Below, one piece after another: positions 25,273 to 35,029 of a DNA stretch of 43,529 nt (position 1 is the stretch's first letter; every line of letters begins with the position of its first letter). The stretch is taken from contig NZ_WHKF01000017.1 of NCBI RefSeq assembly GCF_009295825.1, positions 1 to 43,529 of the forward strand, in the 5' to 3' direction. Below the pieces are notes generated by a model that saw nothing but the letters and a program-made list of their open reading frames with translations, was not told the DNA's origin and made no database searches. The position numbers and the translations under genes are program-made. This DNA is from Marinifilum sp. N1E240 (lineage in GTDB: Bacteria; Bacteroidota; Bacteroidia; Bacteroidales; Marinifilaceae).

Positions 25273-27651
25273 ATGAAACAATTTATTTTAACATTAATTT
25301 TAATCCTGGCAGTAGGCTTGTCTTCGATAATTGCACAAGAAACCTACACAGTTAGTGGCACTATTAAAGATGTGAAAAATGGAGAAACTTTACTAGGTGC
25401 ATCAGTCTATTTCAAAGACACAAACATTGGCGTAATGAGCAATGAGTATGGATTTTATTCCTTAACCATGCCAAAAGGAACTTATACACTTATGGTATCA
25501 TTTCTAGGCTATGCTAATTCACAAAAAGAGATCCAACTTGATAAAAATCAAAAAATAGATTTTGAGATCAATGAAAGTTCAACCTCCTTAAATGAAGTAA
25601 TAGTTAAAGGAGAAGAAAGCGAAAGAGCTAATATTAGTATTCCACAAATGAGCGTAGCAAAATTAAATTCAGCTACCATAAAGCAAATGCCTGTAGTGTT
25701 GGGTGAAACTGATGTTCTTAAATCCTTACAAACCTTGCCAGGAGTAACTAATAATGGTGAGGCATCAAGCGGATTTAATGTACGTGGTGGTGCTGTGGAT
25801 CAGAATCTTGTAATGCTTGATGAAGCGATTATTTACAACACCTCTCATCTACTTGGTTTTTTTTCTGTGTTTAATGCCGATGCAATTAAAGATGTTAAGT
25901 TGTATAAAGGTGGTATTCCTGCCCGATTTGGAGGCAGAGTTTCGTCTGTTCTAGATATCCGTCAAAAGGATGGAAACAGCAAAAAGTTCGGTTTAACAGG
26001 AGGAATTGGAGCCATCTCAAGCCGATTGGCAATGGAAGGTCCTACATTTAAAAACAAAGGTTCGTTTCTAATTGCAGGTCGTGGTTCATATGCTCACCTA
26101 TTTCTTAAACTAACCGACAATGACAACAGTGCATCTTTCTACGACTTAAACCTAAAAACTCATTACGAAATAAATAAGAAAAATAAACTCTATTTATCCG
26201 GATACTTCGGACGTGATAAGTTTAATATATCAGATGCTTTTAAATACAGTTACGGTAACCTATCTGGAAATCTTAGGTGGAATCATATTTTTAATGATCG
26301 TTTATTTTCCAATTTATCAGTGATATACAGCAAATACGATTATGAACTTTCTTTAAACTTTATGGAATTTGATTGGTTCTCGGATATCAAAAATTACAAT
26401 TTAAAGTATGATTTCAAATACTACGCAAATGACAAATTTAAACTGGATTTTGGAGCAAGTGCAATTGCGTACGACTTTAATCCGGGTGAGATTAAACCAA
26501 CATCGGAAACATCTGCAATTAATTACGATATTCTTGAACAGAAAAAAGCATTAGAAAGTGCTATATATGTAAATGCTGAGCATAAACTTTCACCAAGCTT
26601 GACATTTCAATACGGATTGCGATATTCTTACTTTGTACGCATGGGGGGACAGTTTTTAGGAAATTACGAAAATGATCTTCCAGTAGTTTATGATGAAACC
26701 TTAGGCATTTATGAAAGAGGTAGAGAAACTGATAAAACTTATTATAACAATTCCGATAAAATTGCTGATTTTAATAACTGGGAACCTAGGGTAGCTCTTT
26801 TATATAAATTAGATGAATTTTCTTCACTAAAATCTGCATACTCACGAACGACACAATACATTCATTTGTTATCAAACACTACATCAGCAACGCCTTTAGA
26901 TGTTTGGACTCCAAGTGGAAAATACATAAAACCGCAACTGTCCGATCAATATTCAATTGGCTATTTCAAAAATTTCAAAGACAATATTTTCTCGCTTGAA
27001 GTAGAAGCATATTACAAAACGGTAGATAATAGAATCGATTATATTGATGGATCAGATCTGATTGGGAATGATCATATTGAAACAGAAATATTAAATGGAG
27101 AACTGAGATCATATGGTCTGGAATTTTTACTGAGGAAAAATGAAGGTCGATTTACTGGATGGTTAGCCTACACTTGGTCCAAAGCTGAACAAAAAACACC
27201 TGGTGGAAAATCGGGCGGACTTGGAATCAACGATGGAAAATGGTATAAATCTTCTCATGATAGAACCCATGATATTTCGATAACAGGAACATACAAATTG
27301 AATGACAAGCTAACTTTTAGTACCAATCTGATTTTCCAAACAGGAAGACCTGTAACCTATCCAAACGGACAGTATCAATATGAGGAACTTTCCATAGCCA
27401 ATTATGCTGCAAGAAATGCCAATCGTTTACCAGCTTATCATCGATTAGATGTTGCTTTAAGCTATAAGCCAAATCGAAAACCTAACAATAGATGGAAAGG
27501 TGAATGGGTATTTGGAATTTACAATCTCTACAATCGACACAACGCGGCTTCAATATCATTTGGTCAAAATATCGATACAGGTATTAATGAAGCAACCAGA
27601 ACTGCCATTTTCGGAATTGTTCCATCAGTAACTTACAACTTTAAATTTTAA
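25273..27651 (+). CDS. TonB-dependent outer-membrane receptor with CarboxypepD_reg-like domain
   Basis: A 792-residue receptor. The signal peptide (1-21, ending IIAQ) is followed by an N-terminal carboxypeptidase-regulatory-like beta domain (about 24-105: YTVSGTIKDVKNGETLLGAS). The plug (about 115-230) contains SLQTLPGVTNNGEASSGFNV and RGGAVDQNLVMLDEA. A 22-strand barrel ends in SVTYNFKF, with the terminal Phe of outer-membrane proteins. It imports an unknown substrate using energy from TonB-ExbBD, which are not in the window. A DUF4249 lipoprotein follows 4 bp after the stop, the usual pairing for this receptor subtype. Expression is probably under the upstream AraC regulator. Confidence 0.93.
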   Translation: MKQFILTLILILAVGLSSIIAQETYTVSGTIKDVKNGETLLGASVYFKDTNIGVMSNEYGFYSLTMPKGTYTLMVSFLGYANSQKEIQLDKNQKIDFEINESSTSLNEVIVKGEESERANISIPQMSVAKLNSATIKQMPVVLGETDVLKSLQTLPGVTNNGEASSGFNVRGGAVDQNLVMLDEAIIYNTSHLLGFFSVFNADAIKDVKLYKGGIPARFGGRVSSVLDIRQKDGNSKKFGLTGGIGAISSRLAMEGPTFKNKGSFLIAGRGSYAHLFLKLTDNDNSASFYDLNLKTHYEINKKNKLYLSGYFGRDKFNISDAFKYSYGNLSGNLRWNHIFNDRLFSNLSVIYSKYDYELSLNFMEFDWFSDIKNYNLKYDFKYYANDKFKLDFGASAIAYDFNPGEIKPTSETSAINYDILEQKKALESAIYVNAEHKLSPSLTFQYGLRYSYFVRMGGQFLGNYENDLPVVYDETLGIYERGRETDKTYYNNSDKIADFNNWEPRVALLYKLDEFSSLKSAYSRTTQYIHLLSNTTSATPLDVWTPSGKYIKPQLSDQYSIGYFKNFKDNIFSLEVEAYYKTVDNRIDYIDGSDLIGNDHIETEILNGELRSYGLEFLLRKNEGRFTGWLAYTWSKAEQKTPGGKSGGLGINDGKWYKSSHDRTHDISITGTYKLNDKLTFSTNLIFQTGRPVTYPNGQYQYEELSIANYAARNANRLPAYHRLDVALSYKPNRKPNNRWKGEWVFGIYNLYNRHNAASISFGQNIDTGINEATRTAIFGIVPSVTYNFKF

Positions 27652-27655
27652 GATC

Positions 27656-28498
27656 ATGTTTAAATATATATTCTACATTTTATCTTTCGGACTGCTACTA
27701 TCAACTTCATGTACAAAAGTAATTGATGTTGATGTTCCTGAAGCTGAACCAAGATTAGTTATTGAAGCATCTATTAATTGGAAAAAAGGAACTACAGGTG
27801 AAACACAAACGATTAAACTTAGCAAGTCAACGCCTTATTTTTCAGATAACCAGAATATTGAAGTTACAGGTGCCACTGTTAGCATTACCGATAATACTAC
27901 TAATCAGATTTTTACTTTTACAGATCAAAATAACGGTGATTACCTCTGCGAAAATTTTATACCTGTAATTGAACGAAAATATACTTTAAACATCAGTTCC
28001 GAAGGAGAAAATTACACAGCCGAGGAAACTTTTAAATCAGTAAGTGGAATTTCTAAGATCGATCAATCGGTTGAAGGAGGATTCGATGATGAAGCCATTG
28101 AATTGAATCTGTACATTCAAGATCCAGCTGATGAGATTAACTTTTATATGATTAAAACCTACGAGCGTGGAGATTTACTACCTGAAATATTTGATTTAAA
28201 AGATGAGTTTATAGATGGAAATGAAATAAAGTTGTTTTGGGAAAAACTAGATGACGATGATACCAATCAGGAAGAATTTGAATCGGGAGACGTAGTTGAC
28301 ATTCAACTATACGGAATATCAGAGGCATTTTACAATTACATTCGCATTTTGGTTGAGCAAACCCAATCGGGTGATCCGTTTAGCACTACACCAGTGGCTT
28401 TAAAAGGAAATTGTATCAACACGACTAATTCCGACAAATATCCTTATGGATACTTTAGGTTGACGCAGTATGATGAAATGAGCTACACAGTTCAATAA
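27656..28498 (+). CDS. DUF4249 lipoprotein, partner of the TonB receptor
   Basis: A 280-residue lipoprotein with lipobox STSC (Cys about 19) and the DUF4249 start TKVIDVDVPEAEPRLVIEAS. Beta-rich repeats follow (GATVSITDNTTNQIFTF, YTLNISSEGENYTAEETF). DUF4249 proteins are almost always encoded directly after a TonB-dependent receptor and are thought to be outer-leaflet, SusD-like accessory or lid proteins; this is by association, not shown. The gene starts 4 bp after the receptor stop and a good terminator follows, so the two form one operon. The product is a little shorter than many relatives. Confidence 0.88.
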   Translation: MFKYIFYILSFGLLLSTSCTKVIDVDVPEAEPRLVIEASINWKKGTTGETQTIKLSKSTPYFSDNQNIEVTGATVSITDNTTNQIFTFTDQNNGDYLCENFIPVIERKYTLNISSEGENYTAEETFKSVSGISKIDQSVEGGFDDEAIELNLYIQDPADEINFYMIKTYERGDLLPEIFDLKDEFIDGNEIKLFWEKLDDDDTNQEEFESGDVVDIQLYGISEAFYNYIRILVEQTQSGDPFSTTPVALKGNCINTTNSDKYPYGYFRLTQYDEMSYTVQ

Positions 28499-28527
28499 AA
28501 TTATAGAATATTTACCCTAATTTATTT

Positions 28528-28560
28528 AATCCTGATTCTATTCAAATCAGGATTTTTTCT
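28528..28560 (+). terminator. terminator of the TonB receptor-DUF4249 operon
   Basis: The perfect 10-bp stem AATCCTGATT (28528-28537) and AATCAGGATT (28545-28554), with a 7-nt loop, runs into TTTTTTCTT. It lies 30 bp after the stop. Confidence 0.88.
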
Positions 28561-28777
28561 TATCATTGCAATTCATGAGTAAAACATTTATTTCTACATA
28601 TTATTCGGAGTCCGCACTATAGGCAAGTTATCTTATTTGCTATAATTCAACTTGCCGACACTTCACTTTTAGCATCAGTTTTTCTTGATGCCTAATCTTT
28701 TATACCGTAAATTTTAGAAGAATAATTTCAACCTGTTTGCAATTTTGATTGCTTAATTGGAAGATAAACCGAATAAG

Positions 28778-29833
28778 ATGAATATTTTAAATAAATTAGG
28801 ATGGTCAGATTTTTTTGACTCATCACTTACTGAGAATGAAAAAGAGAACATGATTATTGGTCGTGTTTCTACTGTAAACAAATCCAACTTCATTGTAATC
28901 CATGAAAATGGTGTGAAAACCTGCGAATTGGCGGGGAATTTAATCTATGGGTTGGAAGAAAACGAGCGACCTAAAACAGGCGATTGGGTTCTGTTTATAG
29001 ACTATGGCGATCAAGGTATTATTTCAAGAGTACTCGCACGTAAAAACTATCTGTCAAGAAAAAAGGCAGGTAAGGAAATCGCAGAACAGATCATCGTAAG
29101 TAATGTTGATTCTGCAATAGTTGTTCAATGCCTGGAAATTGGCTTGAATTTAAGAAGGTTGGAACGAACCATTGTACAACTGCACAATTGTGGTATTACA
29201 CCCATTGTAATCATCAATAAAACAGATTTGAGTATTGATGAAACACAACAGGAAGTTTTTGATTTTATGATTAAAACTTATGACGCAATCACTATAAGTG
29301 CAAAGGATGGAAAAAACATCAATCTATTGCAGAAGAAAATCAAAACTGGGAGATCTTACGTCTTTATTGGGGCGTCAGGTGTTGGAAAATCATCAATTAT
29401 TAATGCTTTAAATGGTAACGAAGAACTTAAAACAGAGGCAATTAGTGAATCTGTAAAAAAAGGATCACATACTACTACTACCCGCGACTTGTATTTTCTT
29501 GATAGTGGAGGAATAATGATTGATACCCCAGGAACTCGAGAATTTGGCTTAACCAAGGGAATTTCTGATGATACCTCATCTGGTTTTCATGGTATTGATG
29601 ATTACGCTAAAGAATGTAAATTCCACAATTGTACTCATACTAACGAAAAAGGATGCCAGGTTTTGAAAGCAGTAAAAAAAGGCAAGCTATCTGAAGAAGA
29701 GTATGAGAATTTCATGAAACTAAACAGGGAAATGGAACATTATGAAAGTAGTACGAAAGATCGAAAACAAAAAGGGAAAGATCTTTCCAAAATCATTAAG
29801 AACATGAAAAAATCGGGTTATAAAAACCGATAA
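28778..29833 (+). CDS. rsgA: small ribosomal subunit biogenesis GTPase RsgA
   Basis: A 351-residue circularly permuted GTPase that acts late in 30S subunit maturation. An N-terminal OB fold (about 1-80) is followed by the permuted G motifs in the order G4 (INKTDLS), G1 (FIGASGVGKSS), G2 (HTTTTRDL) and G3 (DTPGTREFG). A C-terminal zinc site follows: CKFHNCTHTNEKGCQV, with three Cys and one His. The frame is open from a TTG at 28757, but the ATG at 28778 begins the family's N-terminus (MNILNKLGWSD), so it is preferred. The gene has its own terminator and no evident operon partner. Confidence 0.95.
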   Translation: MNILNKLGWSDFFDSSLTENEKENMIIGRVSTVNKSNFIVIHENGVKTCELAGNLIYGLEENERPKTGDWVLFIDYGDQGIISRVLARKNYLSRKKAGKEIAEQIIVSNVDSAIVVQCLEIGLNLRRLERTIVQLHNCGITPIVIINKTDLSIDETQQEVFDFMIKTYDAITISAKDGKNINLLQKKIKTGRSYVFIGASGVGKSSIINALNGNEELKTEAISESVKKGSHTTTTRDLYFLDSGGIMIDTPGTREFGLTKGISDDTSSGFHGIDDYAKECKFHNCTHTNEKGCQVLKAVKKGKLSEEEYENFMKLNREMEHYESSTKDRKQKGKDLSKIIKNMKKSGYKNR

Positions 29834-29838
29834 TTATT

Positions 29839-29866
29839 AAGAGGTGCAAATCGCACCTCTTTTTTA
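29839..29866 (+). terminator. rsgA terminator
   Basis: AAGAGGTGC (29839-29847) and GCACCTCTT (29853-29861) form a perfect 9-bp stem with a 5-nt loop, followed by TTTTTA. It lies 5 bp after the rsgA stop. Confidence 0.9.
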
Positions 29867-29944
29867 AAACCTCTTTATCAGTGCATTATTCATAAATAAT
29901 TCTTATTTTAAAGAATCTTAATACTAATTCAAAACAGAACAATT

Positions 29945-30154
29945 ATGAAGAAAATCATTCTGCTACTAGGTTTCGCATTTTTCATTCTACAATCATGTGG
30001 CGATTCAAAACCAAAAGAAAAACAAACACCACCACCTCCTCCTAAGCAAGAAAAAATGGAAGTAGTCGATTCTGTTGCCATTCAACTTGAAAACACAAAA
30101 GAAGATATTGAAAAGGCATCAAAAGAAGTTGACAAATTATTAGAAGAAATTTAA
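29945..30154 (+). CDS. very small lipoprotein, function unknown
   Basis: A 69-residue lipoprotein. The hydrophobic signal ends in LQSC (lipobox Cys about 18), followed by a lysine-rich linker with a TPPPPPKQ proline run. A short acidic helix with a heptad pattern (VAIQLENTKEDIEKASKEVDKLLEEI) follows, split by its own charges into a likely coiled coil. It should be an outer-membrane lipoprotein that reaches into the periplasm, by analogy with Lpp-like small lipoproteins. It lies 13 bp before the gene for a lysine-rich secreted protein and should be co-transcribed with it; partnership is inference. Confidence 0.7.
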   Translation: MKKIILLLGFAFFILQSCGDSKPKEKQTPPPPPKQEKMEVVDSVAIQLENTKEDIEKASKEVDKLLEEI

Positions 30155-30167
30155 AAATAAAACTACC

Positions 30168-30722
30168 ATGAAAAAATACATTGTAATTCTACTTTCCTTC
30201 TGTTTTATACTTACTGCAAACAATGAGCTTATGGCTCAAAAAGAAAAAAACAAAAAAAAAGGAAAAAATAAAGTAGAAAAAGTTCATAAAACCAAAAGAG
30301 ACAGCTTAGTTAAAGATGCCAAAGAAAAACATAACATTCACAAAAAGAATACATTAAAGAAAAAAGACTCTTTAAATAAAGAAATGGAGAAAAAGGGTCA
30401 TGCCTATGGCAAAGAGAAGGGTGAATTAAAAGGTAAAAAATTTGGACAGGATAGAGCAAAACAGGCAAAATTACTTCGAGAAGAAAGAGCCAATGAGCTT
30501 AAAGCAACAATTAAAACGAAAGATGAGAAAATAAAAGAGGCAAAAGAAAAAATTAAGAAATCAAAAAAGAAGCTAAAAATATCAAAAGAGAAGGGCGATA
30601 TTTCTGAAGATGAATATAAAGAAAAGAAAGCTAAAATTGAAAAGGCGGAAAAAAGCTTAAAAACCTTGGAAGAAAAAATTAGTAAAGCAAAAAAAATGAC
30701 TCAAGAAGAATTGGAAAATTAA
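30168..30722 (+). CDS. lysine-rich secreted coiled-coil protein
   Basis: A 184-residue exported protein: signal peptide 1-24 (ending ELMAQ), then an extremely basic, lysine-dominated sequence. It has a mid-section GHAYGKEKGELKGKKFGQDR (a possible hinge) and a long C-terminal helical heptad region. No known domain is seen. The strong positive charge suggests binding to an acidic surface such as lipopolysaccharide, nucleic acid or wall polymer in the periplasm, or a partner role for the acidic small lipoprotein upstream (13 bp away). The name of the family is unknown to me. Confidence 0.65.
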   Translation: MKKYIVILLSFCFILTANNELMAQKEKNKKKGKNKVEKVHKTKRDSLVKDAKEKHNIHKKNTLKKKDSLNKEMEKKGHAYGKEKGELKGKKFGQDRAKQAKLLREERANELKATIKTKDEKIKEAKEKIKKSKKKLKISKEKGDISEDEYKEKKAKIEKAEKSLKTLEEKISKAKKMTQEELEN

Positions 30723-30726
30723 CTAC

Positions 30727-30752
30727 AAGGTGCAAATATTTGCACCTTTTTC
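30727..30752. terminator. terminator formed by a 22-bp palindrome
   Basis: A perfect palindrome at 30727-30748 (half AAGGTGCAAAT) with TTTTTC after it. It ends the plus-strand envelope-protein pair. The minus-strand oxidoreductase gene ends at 30751, so it can terminate both directions. Confidence 0.8.
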
Positions 30753-31797
30753 AATCTAAAAATCTCCTAATATCAACATCTTTTGATAATATGTAATTCT
30801 TATTTACCAGAGAATAAACCATTTCGCGAGCAAAGTAAGGAGCCAGCATCACCCCTTTTGAGCCTAAGCCGTTAAAAATGGCAATATTCTGATTGTGTGG
30901 ATGTACGCCAAGTACTGGTCGATCATCGCTAATGGCTGAACGAATACCTGACCAATGGTTAAGTACCGTATATGGCAATGAAATCAACTCATCTAATCGG
31001 GAAAGAATTTGATCTAAATTGTCTTTTGCATATTCTTCTCCTGGTTGGGTAAAACGTTGAGTGGTTCCAACTTTAAACCGATGTTTTTCAATCGGCATCA
31101 CAAATATATCCTTATCAATAATGTAATCCTCTGAAAGCTCTTTACATTCAATCTCTATCAGCTCACCTTTGGTAGGAGTAAAAGGAACATTTTTAAAATA
31201 TGGATTTCTGGTAGCATAATGTCCTTCGCAAAAAATTATTGTTTTCGATCTTATACCTCTCCATGTAATGTCCCCATTTATAAATCCAATATCCTTATAG
31301 TTAAAGTTAGCTTCAACCAAATTGCCATTTGCTTTAAAAAAATTCTTTAAGCCTTTTAAAAGCTTGGATAAATTCACGTAACCAGATTTTTCCGTTCGAT
31401 CGAACAAACTCAGATTATCGATTCCCCGTTTCACCCAATTTTTATTTGTAGTATCAATAAAATTGGAGAAATCTCCATCGAAAATACGCTCATCCCAAAC
31501 ATTGATTTCATTTTCATTCTGTACATTCACAATATCCATTGGATAAAGAAATTGTTGCCCTAAATCCTTCTCAATATTTTTATACAAATTGGTCATTACT
31601 TGCAATACCTCATCAACCAGCCAGGTTTTCGCTAGTCGTTCAAACACTTCCGTATTGTACATTCTGGTAATAATATCAGATTCTTTCCTATTTTCCGTAT
31701 CCGAAACAATAGTAAATTGAAGTCCAGCCTTATACATATCATAAGCTAGTAGAGAACCGGCTAAACCTTGACCAATAATTAGAAAATGGTTTTCCAT
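30751..31797 (-). CDS. FAD-dependent oxidoreductase (DAO family), diverged paralogue
   Basis: A 348-residue flavoprotein. The N-terminal FAD Rossmann motif is HFLIIGQGLAGSLLAYDM, and the C-terminal DAO-family end is IAIFNGLGSKGVMLAPYFAR. It is homologous along its full length to the gene at 35030-36073, about half of positions identical by eye. It differs at sites conserved in that paralogue: ITRMYNTEVFERL replaces AAGLFNPLVFKRL, and SGIRSAISDDRP replaces AGVRPTVSDRRP. The substrate is not known; DAO enzymes oxidise amines or amino acids. It lies downstream of a BCCT transporter gene, separated by a terminator at 31960-31990, so it is probably its own unit. Confidence 0.85.
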   Translation of the reverse strand: MENHFLIIGQGLAGSLLAYDMYKAGLQFTIVSDTENRKESDIITRMYNTEVFERLAKTWLVDEVLQVMTNLYKNIEKDLGQQFLYPMDIVNVQNENEINVWDERIFDGDFSNFIDTTNKNWVKRGIDNLSLFDRTEKSGYVNLSKLLKGLKNFFKANGNLVEANFNYKDIGFINGDITWRGIRSKTIIFCEGHYATRNPYFKNVPFTPTKGELIEIECKELSEDYIIDKDIFVMPIEKHRFKVGTTQRFTQPGEEYAKDNLDQILSRLDELISLPYTVLNHWSGIRSAISDDRPVLGVHPHNQNIAIFNGLGSKGVMLAPYFAREMVYSLVNKNYILSKDVDIRRFLD

Positions 31798-31959
31798 AAA
31801 ACGTGATTGAATTACTATTACTGCAATTGATTCTAGCAGAATAGTAAATATTTACGCTGTATGGTAAAAGATGTTACTTGTTTTAATATAAATCTTATGA
31901 ATACATTGAATTCATTTCAAATTTGATATGAAAAATAATTTGAAACTATAATAATGCAA

Positions 31960-31990
31960 AACGAGACGCTGCACACAACAACGTCTCGTT
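31960..31990 (-). terminator. terminator of the porin-BCCT operon
   Basis: On the minus strand AACGAGACG and CGTCTCGTT form a perfect 9-bp stem with a 13-nt loop, followed by TTTGCATT. It lies 26 bp beyond the BCCT stop at 32017. Confidence 0.7.
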
Positions 31991-32016
31991 CCAGATCATA
32001 CTATAATGATGAGTTT

Positions 32017-33555
32017 TTAATCCTCTCTATATTCTGATAGAGATTTATAAAAACTATAACACATGATAATCAAAATAATCGCAAAAGGAATTGCGGTTAA
32101 TATTGATGCCGTTTGCAAGGCGGTTAATCCACCACCAACTAACAATACTGCAGCAAGTAATCCTTCCATTGAAGCCCAGAAAATCTTCTGACCTTTTGGT
32201 GCATCGTGTCTTCCACCTGAAGTCAATGTATCGACAACAAAAGATCCTGAATCGGAAGAGGTAACAAAAAAGCTAGCTACCAATATCACGGTTAAAATAG
32301 ACGAAAATGTGGTAAGTGGATACTGTTCTAAAAGATGGTAGATAGCAGTTGCTACATTACCATTAACAGCCTCAGTAATCGCATTATTTCCAATCAACTC
32401 CTGATAGATTGCCGACCCCCCAAATACACTCATCCAAAGCATAGTTAGCAAAGTTGGAACCAAAAGAACACCAAAAATAAATTCTCTTATCGTTCTTCCC
32501 TTAGAAATTCGGGCAATAAAAATACCAACAAATGGAGACCATGAAATCCACCATGCCCAGTAAAATACTGTCCATGAGCTTTGCCAGTTTTTAGCTTCTC
32601 CTACTCCATTATAAGAATTTGTCCAATAACTCAACTCAAAGAAATTACCTATATAATAACCTATGTTTTGAATAAATGATTTAAATATAAACAAGGTTGG
32701 ACCAACAACAAGAACAAAAATCAATAAGGAAATCGCCAATCTCATGTTCCATTCACTTAATTTTCGTATTCCTTTGTCCAATCCTAATAGTAACGATAAG
32801 GTTGCTAAAACTGTAATAACCACAATTATTATAATCTGTACTGAATTACTATTATCTACATGAAAAAGATAATCCAAACCAGCATTTATTTGTTGAGCAC
32901 CCAAACCTAAAGAGGTAGCCAAACCAAATATAGTTGCTATAACCGAAATGATATCAATTATATCACCAATAGGACCATATATTTTATCTCCTAATAAAGG
33001 ATGAAAAATTGAACGTATGGTTAAAGGTAATTTCTTATTAAAAGTAAAGAAAGCCAAAGCAGCACCAACAATAGCATACAATGCCCAGGCATGAACTCCC
33101 CAGTGTAAAAAGGTAATACCCATTGATGTTTTGGCGGCCAATACACCATCTTCGCTAGCTCCTAAGAATGGATTACTATTAAAATGAAAGATAGGCTCTG
33201 CTACACTCCAAAACAAAAGTCCAATCCCCATACCAGCACTAAATAGCATTGCAAACCAACCCGTTCTGGAAAATTCTGGTTTGGTATCTTTACCACCTAT
33301 TCTGATTTTAGCATATTTACCAAAACCAAGGTATAGTGCAAAAATTAGTAAGCCATTTACCAAAAGAATGAAGAACCATCCAATTTTATTGGCTACAAAA
33401 TTCTGAGTATCAGCAAACCATTGTTCCATAGGCTTTCCAACTATTAAAGTTGTACTTACCAAAATTACAATTACCAACAAGGAGGTAATAAAAACCGGTC
33501 CGTTAGCCTTTATTCCTAAAAATGTTTTTTTGTCACTTCTTATTATTTCACTCAT
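32017..33555 (-). CDS. BCCT family transporter (glycine betaine/choline/carnitine type)
   Basis: A 512-residue, 12-helix secondary transporter. The family signature is FYWAWWISWSPFVGIFIARI, with SKGRTIREFIFGV after it. GMGIGLLFWSVAEPIFHF is the conserved glycine-rich and sodium/substrate-binding helix; four Trp in the signature form the quaternary-ammonium aromatic box. It imports betaine, choline or carnitine with sodium or protons, for osmoprotection or catabolism. The short C-terminal tail (SFYKSLSEYRED) lacks the long regulatory extension of osmosensing BetP. It starts 20 bp after the porin gene in the same operon. A solute for a marine lifestyle fits; the exact substrate is open. Confidence 0.93.
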   Translation of the reverse strand: MSEIIRSDKKTFLGIKANGPVFITSLLVIVILVSTTLIVGKPMEQWFADTQNFVANKIGWFFILLVNGLLIFALYLGFGKYAKIRIGGKDTKPEFSRTGWFAMLFSAGMGIGLLFWSVAEPIFHFNSNPFLGASEDGVLAAKTSMGITFLHWGVHAWALYAIVGAALAFFTFNKKLPLTIRSIFHPLLGDKIYGPIGDIIDIISVIATIFGLATSLGLGAQQINAGLDYLFHVDNSNSVQIIIIVVITVLATLSLLLGLDKGIRKLSEWNMRLAISLLIFVLVVGPTLFIFKSFIQNIGYYIGNFFELSYWTNSYNGVGEAKNWQSSWTVFYWAWWISWSPFVGIFIARISKGRTIREFIFGVLLVPTLLTMLWMSVFGGSAIYQELIGNNAITEAVNGNVATAIYHLLEQYPLTTFSSILTVILVASFFVTSSDSGSFVVDTLTSGGRHDAPKGQKIFWASMEGLLAAVLLVGGGLTALQTASILTAIPFAIILIIMCYSFYKSLSEYRED

Positions 33556-33575
33556 ACTAACTAATTTCTTTAGAT

Positions 33576-34739
33576 TTAAAAGTAGTAACCAACATTAATA
33601 TTGAAACGCATTTCCCAATCCGCATCAGGAGTACCTTCTGCCAAAGCATTGGTCCATTCAGGTCCTAACCATGATTGGTTTTTACCTGCTGCGAAATCGA
33701 AATAGGTGTAAATATTACCTGCCGTAAACATAGCTCCGGTAACGTTCATCATAGAATCTTCGAAATTGCTTTCTGCTTTATCCATATATCCAAAATCGTT
33801 GTAAATAACTACACTCGATACTGGTCCCCATTTCAAAGGAATAGAATAGCTTAATCCAAGCGTATAAATACTAGCTTCGGAAGCAACTAAATATGGAGCT
33901 CCATAGGCTGTCATTGCTATCACATCATCTCGCTCACCTTCCAAATTTTCAGGATTGTATTTGTAATTGGAAAACTGTGCTTTTACACCGAACTTACCAG
34001 CTTTTAATTCATAATATGCTGCAAGAGCATATCGATTGCCTGTTTCTTCGGTATCTAAATTGAATAGACCACCATATTGTGCAGAAACACCAATACGATG
34101 CTTTGTATTTTCATTATCGATCTTATAGGTTAGGTTCCCATTCAATTGATTAACTTCTTTATTTCTGATATTCAGATTTCCATCTCCATTCAGATCAATC
34201 GAACCAACATCATAAGAATAACGACTATTGGAAACATCCGAATTACTGCCGAAACGAAGTTCTTCTGCATTCTTAAAGAAAGCAATGTTGTAATCCCAAT
34301 TTTCACCGATATGAGTAAATTTAAGTCCCATATCATGATCATCTTCAAGACCAACATAATAATTCAAACTGAAAAACCACGAGTTTGAGTTGTATTGTGT
34401 GATACCAAAGGGAACTTGAGTTAGACCAAATTGTAATTCATCATTCTTGTTAAAATCGTAAGCAATCCAACCTTGTTTTAACATCGCTCCACCAAAATCA
34501 TCAGAGTAGAATCGATATTCAGCATTTAACTTTAAGCCTTTGTATTTTGCTTTGGCATTTAATCGAAATACATCGAAACCTAAATCGCCACCACGCTTTT
34601 TTTGTGCGTCTTTCCAGCTTGAATAATTGTAATTGAAACGTAATGCACCTCCAAAATCAACAACAGGCTTTTCCTGTGCATGTACGCAAAAAGTTGACGC
34701 AAGGAAACAAATTCCCAGCATCGTTTTTAAATAAAACAT
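33576..34739 (-). CDS. outer-membrane beta-barrel porin
   Basis: A 387-residue barrel protein. The signal peptide ends CVHAQ (about residue 21), followed by VDFGGALRFNYNYSSW. About 16 predicted amphipathic strands alternate with glycine/aspartate-rich turns (DLGFDVFRLNAKAKYKGLKL), and the last residue is Phe (INVGYYF). It resembles phosphate-selective porin-type barrels (OprO/OprP-like superfamily) of Bacteroidota. It is the first gene of a two-gene operon with the BCCT transporter, so porin and inner-membrane carrier probably handle the same solute. A second start (Met7, 34721) is possible. The 290 bp upstream (34740-35029) hold only a weak inverted repeat CATGCA...TGCATG (34763-34784) and AT-rich DNA. 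Confidence 0.85.
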   Translation of the reverse strand: MFYLKTMLGICFLASTFCVHAQEKPVVDFGGALRFNYNYSSWKDAQKKRGGDLGFDVFRLNAKAKYKGLKLNAEYRFYSDDFGGAMLKQGWIAYDFNKNDELQFGLTQVPFGITQYNSNSWFFSLNYYVGLEDDHDMGLKFTHIGENWDYNIAFFKNAEELRFGSNSDVSNSRYSYDVGSIDLNGDGNLNIRNKEVNQLNGNLTYKIDNENTKHRIGVSAQYGGLFNLDTEETGNRYALAAYYELKAGKFGVKAQFSNYKYNPENLEGERDDVIAMTAYGAPYLVASEASIYTLGLSYSIPLKWGPVSSVVIYNDFGYMDKAESNFEDSMMNVTGAMFTAGNIYTYFDFAAGKNQSWLGPEWTNALAEGTPDADWEMRFNINVGYYF

Positions 34740-35029
34740 AAATGTAATTTAAATGAATATAACATGCAGAATAGTGGTTGCATGCAATTAGATATCCGTA
34801 ATAAAACAGATTATATTAGGTAAGTTAATTATAGGATGGTGGAAGAAATTTATCGGACAGTATTCTGAAAATAAGAAACTGAAAGCTATAGATTCTGGTA
34901 TTTCGTTTATTGTGAAGTTTGCTTGGTTTTAATCCCATAGCGCGCAAAGGTAGTCATTAAATAGTCAATAATACTATAAATGGCTGATTTATAAATATTT
35001 TTAAATTTGGAATAAATTCTGTTATAGAT

